DNA of 64,000 nt from Pseudomonas moraviensis (GCF_900105805.1 NZ_LT629788.1:248001-312000); one strand, 5' to 3'. Counted from the first letter of the stretch, positions 1 through 7,640 are shown. A program made the numbers and translations. The notes: a model not told the origin generated them from the letters alone.

Positions 1-1163
1 AGCGCGCCGTGGCGGGTTTCGTAAACGGCTTCGCGAATCGGTCGCTGGCCTTTGACGAAGTAGGTCTCGTTGCGCACGCCTAACGGCTGCCATTTGCCGT
101 TGACCTCATAAGTCAGGCTGCTGCCCTGACGGCGGATTTTCTCGAGGAACAGGTCCTGATTGTCGCCGAGCACGCTGGTCATGCTCCACGCCACTTTGCC
201 ATTGAAGCCGCCGAGCACCATCGGCAGGCCGGCAACCGTGACGCCAGCGGCCTGATATTTCGGCGCGCGGATCTGCACGAAACTCCACAACGACGGCGCG
301 GCGAGCGGCCCGTGCGCGTCGCTGGCCAGCAGACTCTTGCCGCTGCGGCTGCGTTGCGGGGCGATCGCCCAGTTGTTCGCAGTCGGTGTGGCGAGCAGGT
401 TCAGCGCCGACAGCTGCTGGCTGGCGCTGCTCAGTTCGGTCAGGCCCGGAATCTGTCCGTTGAGCTTGAGGCCTTGCAGCTTGTCGGCTTCGGCCACCGG
501 TAGATTTTCATCGGGCGCCGACGGGCTCAACCAGGCGAGTTTGTCAGTGGTCACGGTTTGCGCGAGCACCAGTGACTGGATTTCCTCCGGCAGGTTGGCC
601 GACTGGCTGAAATTCAGCAGGGCAAAGATCAGCGCTGAATCTTCCGGTTTCCAGTATTCCGGCTTGTATCCGCTGGCGGCGAGGTCGCCCGGCAACTTGT
701 CGGCGTAGCGGAACAGGTAGGCGTTGACGCCCCGTGCGTACACCTCGAAGAAGCGTTTGAGGCGTGGCGACGAGGCCTTGTAGAGCTCGCCGGCGCTCTT
801 CTTCAGATTGACCGCGCGCATGTAGCGGTCAGCATCGAGCATCGCCGCGCCGGACATTTCCGCCAGCCGGCCCTGGGCCAACAGACGCAGGGTGACCATC
901 TGATTGATGCGGTCGCTGGCGTGGACATAGCCGAGGCTGAACAGCGCGTCATGGAAGCTGTTGCTCTCGATCAACGGCATGCCCATCGCATTGCGCCGCA
1001 CCGACACGTTCTGCGCCAGGCCCTTGAGCGGTTGCACGCCGGAGGTCGGCGGCAGGCTGTCCTGGGCGTTCCAGGTCTGGCAACCGGACAAACCGAGAAC
1101 ACCGGCCACTGCTGCGGCAACGCCGAACCGGGGAAGAAAATGTGTAAGGGCTGGCGAGGCCAT
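1..1163 (-). CDS. quiP: QuiP-like penicillin-acylase family protein (N-terminal part, cut by window edge)
   Basis: The first 387 residues of an Ntn-hydrolase of the penicillin G acylase family; the C-terminus lies outside the window. QuiP of P. aeruginosa hydrolyses acyl-homoserine lactones in the periplasm. The start at 1163 has a good CAGGAG site. The N-terminus is a signal peptide with a lipobox-like LSGC near residues 25-28. The alpha-chain region (GMPLIES, GYVHASDRI) is followed by ANNWAIAPQRSRSGKS around residues 262-277. In this family the residue before N-x-W is the autocatalytic Ser (SNMW in E. coli acylase); here it is Ala262, preceded by Thr. The downstream family motif (usually ANDxHL) reads ASDAHGPL. 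Orthology to PA1032 is supported by the following gene order. Fold assignment is firm, activity is doubtful. Confidence 0.85.
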   Translation of the reverse strand, partial: MASPALTHFLPRFGVAAAVAGVLGLSGCQTWNAQDSLPPTSGVQPLKGLAQNVSVRRNAMGMPLIESNSFHDALFSLGYVHASDRINQMVTLRLLAQGRLAEMSGAAMLDADRYMRAVNLKKSAGELYKASSPRLKRFFEVYARGVNAYLFRYADKLPGDLAASGYKPEYWKPEDSALIFALLNFSQSANLPEEIQSLVLAQTVTTDKLAWLSPSAPDENLPVAEADKLQGLKLNGQIPGLTELSSASQQLSALNLLATPTANNWAIAPQRSRSGKSLLASDAHGPLAAPSLWSFVQIRAPKYQAAGVTVAGLPMVLGGFNGKVAWSMTSVLGDNQDLFLEKIRRQGSSLTYEVNGKWQPLGVRNETYFVKGQRPIREAVYETRHGA

Positions 1164-1364
1164 GGCGAAGCTCCTGCGGGGGTATAAGGCTGGGGGCGCA
1201 ATAAAGCCGCTACGTTAGTGAGGGCGCGAGGGCCGCGCAAGCGGGGCGAGTGGTTATTTGTGCAGTTGTCGGCTGATCGGTCACAGGCGTGAGAGTTGCT
1301 TGTGGGAAAGCGCTGATGTTGAACTACGGAATAAGTCCCGAGACCTGTCAGGAGAAAGATCGCT

Positions 1365-1922
1365 ATGGCGCTTCAAAGCAACGCTGCGCTGATCATCATC
1401 GACCAGCAGAAAGGCATTCTGCATCCGCGTCTGGGGCGGCGGAATAATCCTCAGGCCGAAGACAGAATGCTTGAGTTATTGGCGCTGTGGCGCCTGCGCG
1501 GGCGCCCGGTGATTCACGTGCAGCATTTGTCGCGCTCGCCTGACTCGGTGTTCTGGCCCGAGCAGGCCGGAGTGGAGTTTCAAGAGCGATTTGTGCCTCA
1601 GGTCGGGGAATGGCTGATCCAGAAACAGGTGCCGGACGCGTTTTGTGCCAGTGGGCTGGAGGCGCAGTTGCGTGAGGCTGGGATCGGGCAACTGATCATC
1701 GTTGGTGTGGCGACCAATAACTCTGTTGAGTCGACGGCGCGCACCGCGGGCAACCTGGGGTTCGACACATGGGTGGCAGAGGATGCGTGTTTTACCTTCG
1801 ACAAAGCCGATTATTTCGGCACGCCACGTACCGCTGAAGAGTTGCACGGGATGTCGCTGGGGAATCTGCATGGGGAGTACGCGACGGTGGTCAGTAGTGC
1901 GCAGCTGTTGGCGGCAGACTGA
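1365..1922 (+). CDS. Isochorismatase-like hydrolase with Ser at the Cys nucleophile position
   Basis: A 185-residue member of the isochorismatase-like (cysteine hydrolase) superfamily, a cytosolic alpha/beta fold that includes nicotinamidases and isochorismatases. The N-terminal LIIIDQQKG carries the catalytic Asp (D13). The C-terminal signature GVATNNSVESTARTAGNLGF aligns with the family motif in which the nucleophilic Cys follows TN-x, and here Ser stands at that place (TCT codon). The length is normal for the family. A Ser-bearing subgroup may keep another activity or none. The ATG is preceded by AGGAGAAAGATCGCT. The substrate cannot be told from sequence. Confidence 0.85.
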   Translation: MALQSNAALIIIDQQKGILHPRLGRRNNPQAEDRMLELLALWRLRGRPVIHVQHLSRSPDSVFWPEQAGVEFQERFVPQVGEWLIQKQVPDAFCASGLEAQLREAGIGQLIIVGVATNNSVESTARTAGNLGFDTWVAEDACFTFDKADYFGTPRTAEELHGMSLGNLHGEYATVVSSAQLLAAD

Positions 1923-1944
1923 ATTTTTTAGGTGAATGGACCGA

Positions 1945-1997
1945 CGCTTTCGCGAGCAGGCTCGCTCCTGTAGGAGTGAGCCTGCTCGCGAAAGCGT
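1945..1997. repeat. REP palindrome (GCGAGCAGGCTCGCTCC family)
   Basis: A near-perfect inverted pair, CGCTTTCGCGAGCAGGCTC facing its complement, typical of Pseudomonas REP elements downstream of genes. It can form a long hairpin. Confidence 0.9.
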
Positions 1998-2033
1998 TTG
2001 ATCAGTCGATATCAATTTCGGATGTGCCGGCCC

Positions 2034-2104
2034 CATCGCGAGCAGGCTCACTCCTACAGGAGATCGGTACGCGGTCACTGTGGGAGCGAGCCTGCTCGCG
2101 AAGG
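2034..2104. repeat. REP doublet (GCGAGCAGGCTCACTCC family)
   Basis: Two inverted REP half-units separated by about 20 bases, in the same family as the element 40 bases upstream. They lie between the convergent ends of the isochorismatase-like and SEC-C genes. Confidence 0.88.
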
Positions 2105-2140
2105 CGGTGTGTCAGGCGAAGAAGATCTTCGCCAGTGACA

Positions 2141-2344
2141 TCAAGCGCCGTGGCACTTCTTGAATTTCTTGCCGTTGCCGCACGGGCAAGGGTCGTTACG
2201 ACCGACGTCTTTCAAGGCGTTGCGCACCGGTTCCTGGTGGGCGTGGCCGCAGTTCGGGCCGTGGACATGGCCATGGTCGTGATCGTGATGGTGGTCATGA
2301 TCGTGGTTGCAGTCAGGGCCATGGACATGAGGTTGCTGGGTCAT
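2141..2344 (-). CDS. Small His-rich SEC-C motif protein
   Basis: A 67-residue protein with two recognisable parts. The first half is a run of His and Asp (HDHDHHHDHDHGH) between HGPDCNH and HGPNCGHAH, likely to bind metal. The second half is a complete SEC-C zinc motif, NDPCPCGNGKKFKKCHGA. The ATG at 2344 is preferred over an upstream GTG because the GGAG site (2353-2356 on the complement) lies 8 bases before it and overlaps that GTG. The gene begins 5 bases after the stop of the LEA-type lipoprotein gene, so the two are probably co-transcribed. A metal storage or chaperone role is inference only. Confidence 0.8.
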   Translation of the reverse strand: MTQQPHVHGPDCNHDHDHHHDHDHGHVHGPNCGHAHQEPVRNALKDVGRNDPCPCGNGKKFKKCHGA

Positions 2345-2349
2345 CGAGG

Positions 2350-2835
2350 TCACTCCGGAGTTAGATCGGCGGGGATTATCACGCCATTGCGCTCAAGGTG
2401 CACGTAGTGGGCGATGAATAAACCAGTTTCCATTTCCCCCTGCAATCGATAGGGAATCTGCTGATTCGGATTTTTCAGCAGTTTCACCACCTGTTTGATC
2501 TTCGGCCACAGGTTGGTGCGGATCGGCACTTTGAAATAGGCGCTGCGCTTCGGCCCGACGGTAAACCAGTGCTCATGCTCGCCCTCGGTGAGCAGCATGT
2601 CGGCCAGATGGATGCGGTATTCCAGACCGCGTACGGTCAGGTCGCTGTCGTTGGGATTGTCGACGCGAAAGTGCAGGATGAATTTCTGCTCGAGCAGTTT
2701 GGCCCGTACCACCTCGACTTTCACCAGATGCACGGCGGGTTCGACGCTGTCATCACTGAACCACGAGGCACAGCCGCCGAGGTTTACGATCAGCATCAAC
2801 AGCAGAAAATTTAATGTGCGCCGGCGACCGAGCAT
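2350..2835 (-). CDS. LEA-2/WHy-domain lipoprotein
   Basis: A 161-residue protein with a lipoprotein signal peptide (lipobox LGGC around residues 19-22), so it is probably anchored to a membrane facing the periplasm. The mature part fits the LEA type 2 / WHy beta-sandwich: HFRVDNPNDSDLTVRGLEYRI is the characteristic NPN motif strand pair. Such proteins are linked to desiccation or stress protection, but the bacterial function is poorly known. A GGGAG site precedes the ATG. The gene ends just before the small SEC-C gene, suggesting a two-gene unit. Confidence 0.8.
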   Translation of the reverse strand: MLGRRRTLNFLLLMLIVNLGGCASWFSDDSVEPAVHLVKVEVVRAKLLEQKFILHFRVDNPNDSDLTVRGLEYRIHLADMLLTEGEHEHWFTVGPKRSAYFKVPIRTNLWPKIKQVVKLLKNPNQQIPYRLQGEMETGLFIAHYVHLERNGVIIPADLTPE

Positions 2836-2872
2836 GGTTGTACTCCCTTTGTTGCCAGTCTAGACGCTAAAA

Positions 2873-2946
2873 GATCGCAGCCTTCGGCAGCTCCTGCAGA
2901 ATGAACGCAAATCCTGTGTAGGAGCTGCCGAAGGCTGCGATCTTTT
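2873..2946. repeat. REP-like palindrome (AAGATCGCAGCCTTCGGCAG family)
   Basis: AAGATCGCAGCCTTCGGCAGCTCC is inverted against GGAGCTGCCGAAGGCTGCGATCTT about 25 bases later. This is a second REP family, also present near 44.6 kb and 51.6 kb in this window. Confidence 0.88.
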
Positions 2947-2956
2947 GATCTTCAGC

Positions 2957-3433
2957 TCAAGCGCCGAAATAACCCGCACAGCACTTCTTGAACTTCTGCC
3001 CGCTGCCGCAAGGGCAGCCGTCATTGCGCCCCAATTTCATCTGCACCGTCGGATCGATGAAATACCAGCGCCCGGCGTTCTGCACAAACGAGGAGCGCTC
3101 GCGGTGGCTGTGCTCGCCCTGGGTATCGTGCCAGCGCGCAGTGAAGGTGACGAAAGCATGTTCCGGCTGACCGCCAAAGACTTCCGAGCTTTCGACCTCA
3201 AGACCGAGCCAGGTGCTTTGCGCACTCCAGTCGCTGATCGATTGTCGGTTCAATCCCGCTTGCTGGGCGGGCAGGGTGGTCGCCACCAGATAGTCGATCA
3301 GCCCCAGCACATAAGCGCTGTAGCGCGAGCGCATCAAGGCTTCGGCGCACGGTGCCGGGTGGCCGTCATGATAAGGGCCGCAGCAGGCATCCAGCAGATT
3401 GCCGCTGCCGCATGGGCAAATGGCTGTACTCAT
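2957..3433 (-). CDS. YchJ-family SEC-C protein (UPF0225)
   Basis: A 158-residue YchJ-type protein. It opens with the zinc motif ICPCGSGNLLDACC and closes with a second SEC-C motif, DGCPCGSGQKFKKCC. Between them is the NTF2-like domain with the family hallmarks ALMRSRYSAYVLG and WCAQSTWLGL-type sequence. The length matches E. coli YchJ. I chose the ATG at 3433, giving MSTAICPCG, because the longer frame adds 28 residues that do not look like the family. The ribosome site there is only GGTGG. It follows the DUF6231-like gene by 4 bases. The molecular function of the family is unknown. Confidence 0.88.
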   Translation of the reverse strand: MSTAICPCGSGNLLDACCGPYHDGHPAPCAEALMRSRYSAYVLGLIDYLVATTLPAQQAGLNRQSISDWSAQSTWLGLEVESSEVFGGQPEHAFVTFTARWHDTQGEHSHRERSSFVQNAGRWYFIDPTVQMKLGRNDGCPCGSGQKFKKCCAGYFGA

Positions 3434-3437
3434 TGCA

Positions 3438-3935
3438 TTACCACCAGTATTTCCCGAAATTTTCCGGATTGGCCCAGAAGCGTGAATTGAGCCAGTCGGG
3501 GACTTGTTTGTAGTCAAGCAGATCGTAAGTGAACAGCGTCAGCACCTGCTCGTCGCGCTGGAAACGCTCGCTGGCCTGCAGTGCCAGCGAATAGAAATCG
3601 GTTTCCTGCCAGCCACTGGCCGCGAGATCAGCCAGCACCGCGATGCGACTGGCGTTGAGATTGCGGATGCCGCCCAACAGGTTCAGGCCGTCGCGCTTGG
3701 GCAAATGTTCCAGGCAATCGACTACCAGCGCCAGATCGAAGCGTTGCGCGGCCAGTTCGGCAGGCAATGCGCCGGGCGCGGCGTGGGCCACCAAGGTGTC
3801 AGGGTGCGCCTGCTTGAAGGCGTCCAGGGCTGGAAATGCGCTGGCGCCGATCAGCAGCAGACGAGCCGGGGCGTAGCGATCCAGCAAAGCGGCCAGCGCC
3901 TGTTGCGGCGTGCGCGAAGAAATGGCGACGTTCAT
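3438..3935 (-). CDS. DUF6231-like protein, methyltransferase-like fold
   Basis: A 165-residue protein resembling the small Pseudomonas family upstream of ychJ. The sequence RLLLIGASAFPALDAF followed by DLALVVDCLEHLPKRDGLNLLGGIRNL reads like a degenerate Rossmann methyltransferase core (class I order: binding loop, then VVDCLEH). The GxGxG loop is incomplete, so catalytic activity is uncertain. GAGGAG lies 6 bases before the ATG. The stop lies 4 bases before the ychJ start, so the two form an operon. The function is unknown. Confidence 0.75.
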   Translation of the reverse strand: MNVAISSRTPQQALAALLDRYAPARLLLIGASAFPALDAFKQAHPDTLVAHAAPGALPAELAAQRFDLALVVDCLEHLPKRDGLNLLGGIRNLNASRIAVLADLAASGWQETDFYSLALQASERFQRDEQVLTLFTYDLLDYKQVPDWLNSRFWANPENFGKYWW

Positions 3936-4133
3936 CGAAGCTCCTCAGTCAGACCGCCAAGACTAGCCTGCCAGACTGCGGCGGCAAAGCGCCCGGTTGC
4001 GTGGTTTTCCTTAAAAGTGGCAAACCCCTGTGAACACGGTCGCAAACAGCGGTGGCCTATTGCTGGCGGAGATTAAAACTCCGGTCTTTAATCCCTGAAT
4101 CGGTTTCAAGCCGATCCCTCAGGAGAAAACTAG

Positions 4134-4829
4134 ATGAGCATAGTTCGGACAGCATTACCCTTGGTTCTGCTAACCAGTGTGTTGACTGGTTGTGCAGGTT
4201 TGCAGAAAACCGACTGGCCGACCTGTGCGGCGGTCGGTGGTGTGGTCGGTGCCGGTCTCGGTGCGACGGAAAGCGCTTCGTGGGCCGGTTATGGTGCGCT
4301 GCTGGTTGGCGGCACGGCGGCGGCTTATTGCTGGGTGCATGGTGATGGCGATGAGGACGGCGATGGCGTGCCGGACAGTCGCGACAAGTGCCCGGGCACG
4401 CCAAAAGGTGTGCAGGTCGATGCTGACGGTTGCCCACCACCGACGCCTGCGCCAGTGGTCGAAGAAGCGGTTGTGGTCAAGGAGGAAACCATCGTCATTC
4501 GTGATGTGCACTTCGAGTTCGACAAAGCCACGCTGACCGGCCCTGACAAGCAAGTGCTCGACAAAGTCGCCGATCGCCTGAAACAGGAGTCCTCCACCGC
4601 GCAACTGACCGTGACCGGTCACACCGACAGTGTCGGCAGCGATGCCTACAACAAGAAACTCTCGGATCGGCGTGCGCACTCGGTGGTGGAATACCTGATC
4701 CAGCAGGGCGTACCGCGTGCCAGCTTCGTTTCGGTGTCGGGCCTTGGTGAAAGCCAGCCTGTCGCTGACAACAAGTCGGCCGATGGTCGCGCGCAGAACC
4801 GTCGCACCGAAATCAAAATCGTCCGCTAG
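4134..4829 (+). CDS. OmpA-family lipoprotein with thrombospondin-type-3 Ca-binding segment (copy 1)
   Basis: A 231-residue lipoprotein (lipobox LTGC). The order is: a Gly-rich hydrophobic stretch with a glycine-zipper look (GGVVGAGLGATESASWAGYGA), an acidic type-3 repeat (DGDEDGDGVPDSRDKCPGTP), a Pro/Val linker, then an OmpA peptidoglycan-binding domain (FEFDKATL, TGHTDSVGSDAYN, LSDRRAHSVVEYL, NRRTEIKI). It should tether the outer membrane to peptidoglycan. AGGAG is well placed. The next gene is a paralogue with the same domain order, so this is a tandem duplication. Confidence 0.92.
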   Translation: MSIVRTALPLVLLTSVLTGCAGLQKTDWPTCAAVGGVVGAGLGATESASWAGYGALLVGGTAAAYCWVHGDGDEDGDGVPDSRDKCPGTPKGVQVDADGCPPPTPAPVVEEAVVVKEETIVIRDVHFEFDKATLTGPDKQVLDKVADRLKQESSTAQLTVTGHTDSVGSDAYNKKLSDRRAHSVVEYLIQQGVPRASFVSVSGLGESQPVADNKSADGRAQNRRTEIKIVR

Positions 4830-4836
4830 CCCCTCT

Positions 4837-4874
4837 CGCATCCGCGGCTTGTGCAGTCGCGGATGCGGGTCTTT
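4837..4874 (+). terminator. Hairpin terminator after OmpA copy 1
   Basis: CGCATCCGCG pairs perfectly with CGCGGATGCG across an 11-base loop and is followed by GGTCTTTA. The weak T tract suggests partial termination, as the paralogous gene starts 46 bases later. Confidence 0.6.
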
Positions 4875-4919
4875 ACTCCTGTGTAACCGGTATGGGCCGG
4901 TACACAGGAGCGTTCACAA

Positions 4920-5642
4920 ATGCGTGTTTTCTCAAGGTCCGTCTTGCCGGTGCTGCTGCTTGGCAGCTTGCTCACCGGTTGTGCCACTCACAGCGATGGC
5001 ACCGCCCCCCTCAATCAACGTACGTGGCCGATCTGCAGCCTGCTTGGCGGCCTGGTCGGCGGCGGTCTTGGTGCCATTGAAAGCGCCGGCTGGGCCGGTG
5101 GCGGCGCGGCATTGGGCATCGTCACCGGGGGCCTGATCTGTTATGCCCAGGATGGCGACGAAGACAGCGACGGCGTGTTCGACCGCCGCGACCGTTGCCC
5201 GGACACGCCGGAAAATACCGAAGTCGATCACCGCGGTTGTCCACGGCCGCAATATCCGGTCGCAGTAAAACCGGTCGAACCGGCGCCGCAAACCGAAGTG
5301 ATCACCCTGAGCGATGCCGGCAACGTGTTGTTCGATTTCGACAAATCCGATCTGACCCCGGCAGCAAAAGCCCAGCTCGACACTTTGATGGACAAGCTGC
5401 GCAATGCCGATGTGGTCAGCATCAAAGTCATCGGGCATACCGACAGCAAAGGCTCCGACGCCTATAACCAGGCATTGTCGGAACGCCGTGCCAGCAGTGT
5501 AGCTGCGTACCTGCTGAGCCAGGGCCTGGCGCCGAACAAGCTCACCAGCGAAGGGCGAGGCGAGAGTGAACCGGTGGCCGATAACGCCAGCGATGAAGGT
5601 CGCGCAGAAAACCGCCGCGTCGAGCTGCACATCAATCGTTAG
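4920..5642 (+). CDS. OmpA-family lipoprotein with thrombospondin-type-3 segment (copy 2)
   Basis: A 240-residue paralogue of the preceding gene with the same architecture: lipobox LTGC, glycine-zipper-like stretch (GGLVGGGLGAIESAGWAGGG), acidic repeat (DGDEDSDGVFDRRDRCPDTP), linker, then OmpA C-terminal domain (FDFDKSDLTPAAK, GHTDSKGSDAYN, LSERRASSVAAYL, NRRVELHINR). Its role is probably outer-membrane to peptidoglycan attachment. AGGAG lies 8 bases before the ATG, and a strong terminator follows. Shared unusual features with copy 1 (WPxC before the zipper, GAxESAxWAG) point to gene duplication rather than independent acquisition. Confidence 0.92.
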   Translation: MRVFSRSVLPVLLLGSLLTGCATHSDGTAPLNQRTWPICSLLGGLVGGGLGAIESAGWAGGGAALGIVTGGLICYAQDGDEDSDGVFDRRDRCPDTPENTEVDHRGCPRPQYPVAVKPVEPAPQTEVITLSDAGNVLFDFDKSDLTPAAKAQLDTLMDKLRNADVVSIKVIGHTDSKGSDAYNQALSERRASSVAAYLLSQGLAPNKLTSEGRGESEPVADNASDEGRAENRRVELHINR

Positions 5643-5668
5643 GAAAGGTCTGTAGTCCGCAGGCTAGA

Positions 5669-5704
5669 GCTGCCGGGCCGAAATCATCGGCTCGGCAGCC
5701 TTTT
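5669..5704 (+). terminator. Rho-independent terminator after OmpA copy 2
   Basis: GCTGCCGGGCCGA pairs with TCGGCTCGGCAGC around AATCA and is followed by CTTTT. Confidence 0.8.
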
Positions 5705-5802
5705 ACCCGCTGTTTGTGGAAATTTCATTTTTCCCTCTGGCTTATCCCCCGCAGAAGCCGGTACTGTGCGTGCAAAGAATAATTCGCAACACGGGGGAGC
5801 GT

Positions 5803-6084
5803 ATGAAGGTGTTCTGGGGGCTGGGGCGTTTGCTGACCCTGCTGTTCTGCTGCGTGGTACTGGCCAATCAACTGGTGCCGTTCGTCCATCCGCTGCATCT
5901 GCTGGTCAATCTGGCTGGCGCTCTGTTGTTGCTGATTCACGTACTCGAAGTGCTGCTGTGCAATGGCAGTCTCAAGGGGCGTCCGCATCCTTGGCGTGAT
6001 CGTGGGCGCATTCTGTTGTTCGGCGTTTTCCATCTGCAAACCATCCCGGCCCCGGCCGCTCCGGAGGCTTCTTCCCATGCGTAA
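5803..6084 (+). CDS. DUF1145-family inner-membrane protein
   Basis: A 93-residue hydrophobic protein with two or three membrane segments (LGRLLTLLFCCVVLANQLV; LHLLVNLAGALLLLIHVLEVLLC) and a cytosolic-looking tail RPHPWRDRGRILLFGVFHL, which fits DUF1145. The start at 5803 is chosen because GGGGGAG sits directly upstream; the longer frame has no ribosome site. The last 8 bases overlap the start of the collagen-like gene, indicating translational coupling. The function is unknown. Confidence 0.8.
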   Translation: MKVFWGLGRLLTLLFCCVVLANQLVPFVHPLHLLVNLAGALLLLIHVLEVLLCNGSLKGRPHPWRDRGRILLFGVFHLQTIPAPAAPEASSHA

Positions 6085-6835
6085 ACTCTGCCTGCTCGCT
6101 GCATTCATCAGTCCACTGGCCTGCGCCCAGGTCGTCAACGTGCAAAGCAATTCGCTGATGCGCTTGCCCAACACCACCAGCACCCTGCAACTGGAGAAGC
6201 TGGAAGTTGCCGATTACGGCACTTTGCTGATCCCCTCCAACGTGACCGAATTGAACATCGATGAACTGCGCCTTGGCCATGAAGCGCGCATCGCCATCGT
6301 TCCGGCGGAACAGGCGCTGGAGCTGAAGGTCAAGCGCGCCGAGTTGAGCGACGGCAGCCAGATCACCGCGCGCGGCGCCCCCGGTACTTATGAAAAGGCT
6401 GCCCGGGCCGGGCGCAATCTGAACCTGCAATTTCAGGCCCTGAGCGCGCCGCAATTGACCGTCGATGCCCGTGGCGGCACCGGCGCACCGGGTTTCGTCG
6501 GCCTCGACGGCGGCAACGGTGAAGATCCGGGCTGCACCTATGGTTCGGCTGGCCACGGCGCCGATGGCAGTGACGGCAGCGATGGCCAGCCGGGCGCGCC
6601 GGGTGCGCTGGTGCGCCTTGCCGTGCCACGGGATTTCCCGGGCGAGCTGATCAAGGTCAACGTGGCTGGCGGTGCCGGCGGCCCGGCTGGTGTCGGTGGT
6701 AAAGCCGGGAAGGGCGGCAAGTCCAAGGGTTGCCTGGTGTACCGCGCCGATGGCGGCAAGAACGGCAAGGCCGGGGCTGATGGGCAGCCTGGGCCGACAG
6801 GGGCGGCGGGTGCCGTAACCGTGCAGCGTCTCTAA
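6077..6835 (+). CDS. Secreted collagen-like Gly-repeat protein
   Basis: A 252-residue exported protein. A signal peptide (LLAAFISPLACAQ) is followed by about 110 residues of beta-rich sequence and then two stretches of Gly-x-y repeats: GGTGAPGFVGLDGGNGEDPG, later GADGSDGSDGQPGAPGA and GGAGGPAGVGGKAGKGGKSKG, then GGKNGKAGADGQPGPTGAAG. The repeats resemble bacterial collagen-like triple-helix segments but are short and interrupted, with a Cys in each block (GCTYG, KGCLVY). GGAGG precedes the ATG, and the start overlaps the DUF1145 stop (ATGCGTAA). The order signal, beta domain, collagen-like tail suggests a surface or periplasmic protein. The function is unknown. Confidence 0.8.
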   Translation: MRKLCLLAAFISPLACAQVVNVQSNSLMRLPNTTSTLQLEKLEVADYGTLLIPSNVTELNIDELRLGHEARIAIVPAEQALELKVKRAELSDGSQITARGAPGTYEKAARAGRNLNLQFQALSAPQLTVDARGGTGAPGFVGLDGGNGEDPGCTYGSAGHGADGSDGSDGQPGAPGALVRLAVPRDFPGELIKVNVAGGAGGPAGVGGKAGKGGKSKGCLVYRADGGKNGKAGADGQPGPTGAAGAVTVQRL

Positions 6836-6840
6836 AGGCA

Positions 6841-7154
6841 AGCCCTCACCCCAGCCCTCTCCCAGAGGGAGAGGGAGCCGACCGAGGTGTCTGTCGCTAT
6901 CCATCGACCTGAAAGACCAGGTCGATTATGGATTCAGCGAAAATCTTCCAAGTCGGCGTAACTCCTCAATATCCCCCAATCAGTCCCCTCTCCCGTAGGA
7001 AGAGGGGGCCGACCGAGGTGTCTGTCGCTATTCATCGACCTGAAAGACCAGGTCGATTATGGATTCAGCGAAAATCTTCCAAGTCGGCGTAACTCCTCAA
7101 TATCCCCCAATCAGTCCCCTCTCCCTCTGGGAGAGGGCTAGGGTGAGGGGCTTT
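6841..7154. repeat. Tandem 131-bp duplication bounded by inverted ends
   Basis: Two almost identical units begin at GCCGACCGAGGTG (6877 and 7008, period 131). Each contains the palindrome TCGACCTGAAAGACCAGGTCGA and ends in AGTCCCCTCTCCC. The outer flanks are CCCTCACCCCAGCCCTCTCCC on the left and its near-complement GGGAGAGGGCTAGGGTGAGGGG on the right. The array therefore looks like a small non-autonomous mobile or REP-like element in two copies. It fills the gap between the collagen-like gene and the CopD-like gene. Confidence 0.85.
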
Positions 7155-7175
7155 TGATCTTTGAGTCGCAGATTG

Positions 7176-7640
7176 TCAGAACATCGGCCGAGCCGCAGCC
7201 ACCGCCACCAGCACCAACCCGACCAGCAGATTAAGGCCCACCACCCGCCGAATCCGCCCCAGCACCGCCGCACCCGCCGGCCAGTCCTTCACATCAACCG
7301 CCTTGCGCAGCTCCGGCAGCATCAACCCTTGAATGCGGATGAACAGCGCCGTCATCACCACATACAAACCGATCATCACCTGCACATACTTCGGTGCGGT
7401 CTCAAAGCCGACCTGCTGCAAGTGCAACATGCCTACGCCGCTGATCGGCAACAGAATCACCGCGACCCAGACCCAGCGGAAAAAACCTTGAAACACTTCC
7501 ACCCACAGGGTCAGGCGAGCGGGGCCCTCGAGAGCCTTCACAGCCGCAGGGCGCAAGACCATCCAGGCGAAAAACATGCCGCCAACCCACACCAGAGCGG
7601 CGAGGACATGCAGGGGATAAACGAGGCTAAAAGGTGTCAT
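7176..7640 (-). CDS. CopD-domain integral membrane protein
   Basis: A 154-residue protein with four predicted membrane helices: LVYPLHVLAALVWVGGMFFAW, FQGFFRWVWVAVILLPISGVGML, VQVMIGLYVVMTALFI and VVGLNLLVGLVLVAVAA. The opening YPLHVLAALVWVGGMFF with conserved His and Trp is the signature of the CopD-like family of membrane proteins, in some cases linked to copper transfer. The start at 7640 has GGAG 7 bases upstream; a longer frame to 7697 lacks hydrophobic character and a ribosome site. It is divergent from dinG. Confidence 0.82.
   Translation of the reverse strand: MTPFSLVYPLHVLAALVWVGGMFFAWMVLRPAAVKALEGPARLTLWVEVFQGFFRWVWVAVILLPISGVGMLHLQQVGFETAPKYVQVMIGLYVVMTALFIRIQGLMLPELRKAVDVKDWPAGAAVLGRIRRVVGLNLLVGLVLVAVAAARPMF

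Noticed and set aside
1923..2140. Closely spaced REP palindromes considered as a CRISPR-like array
   Set aside because: Repeats are inverted, variable in spacing and belong to the REP family found elsewhere in the window; there are no unique spacers of regular length.
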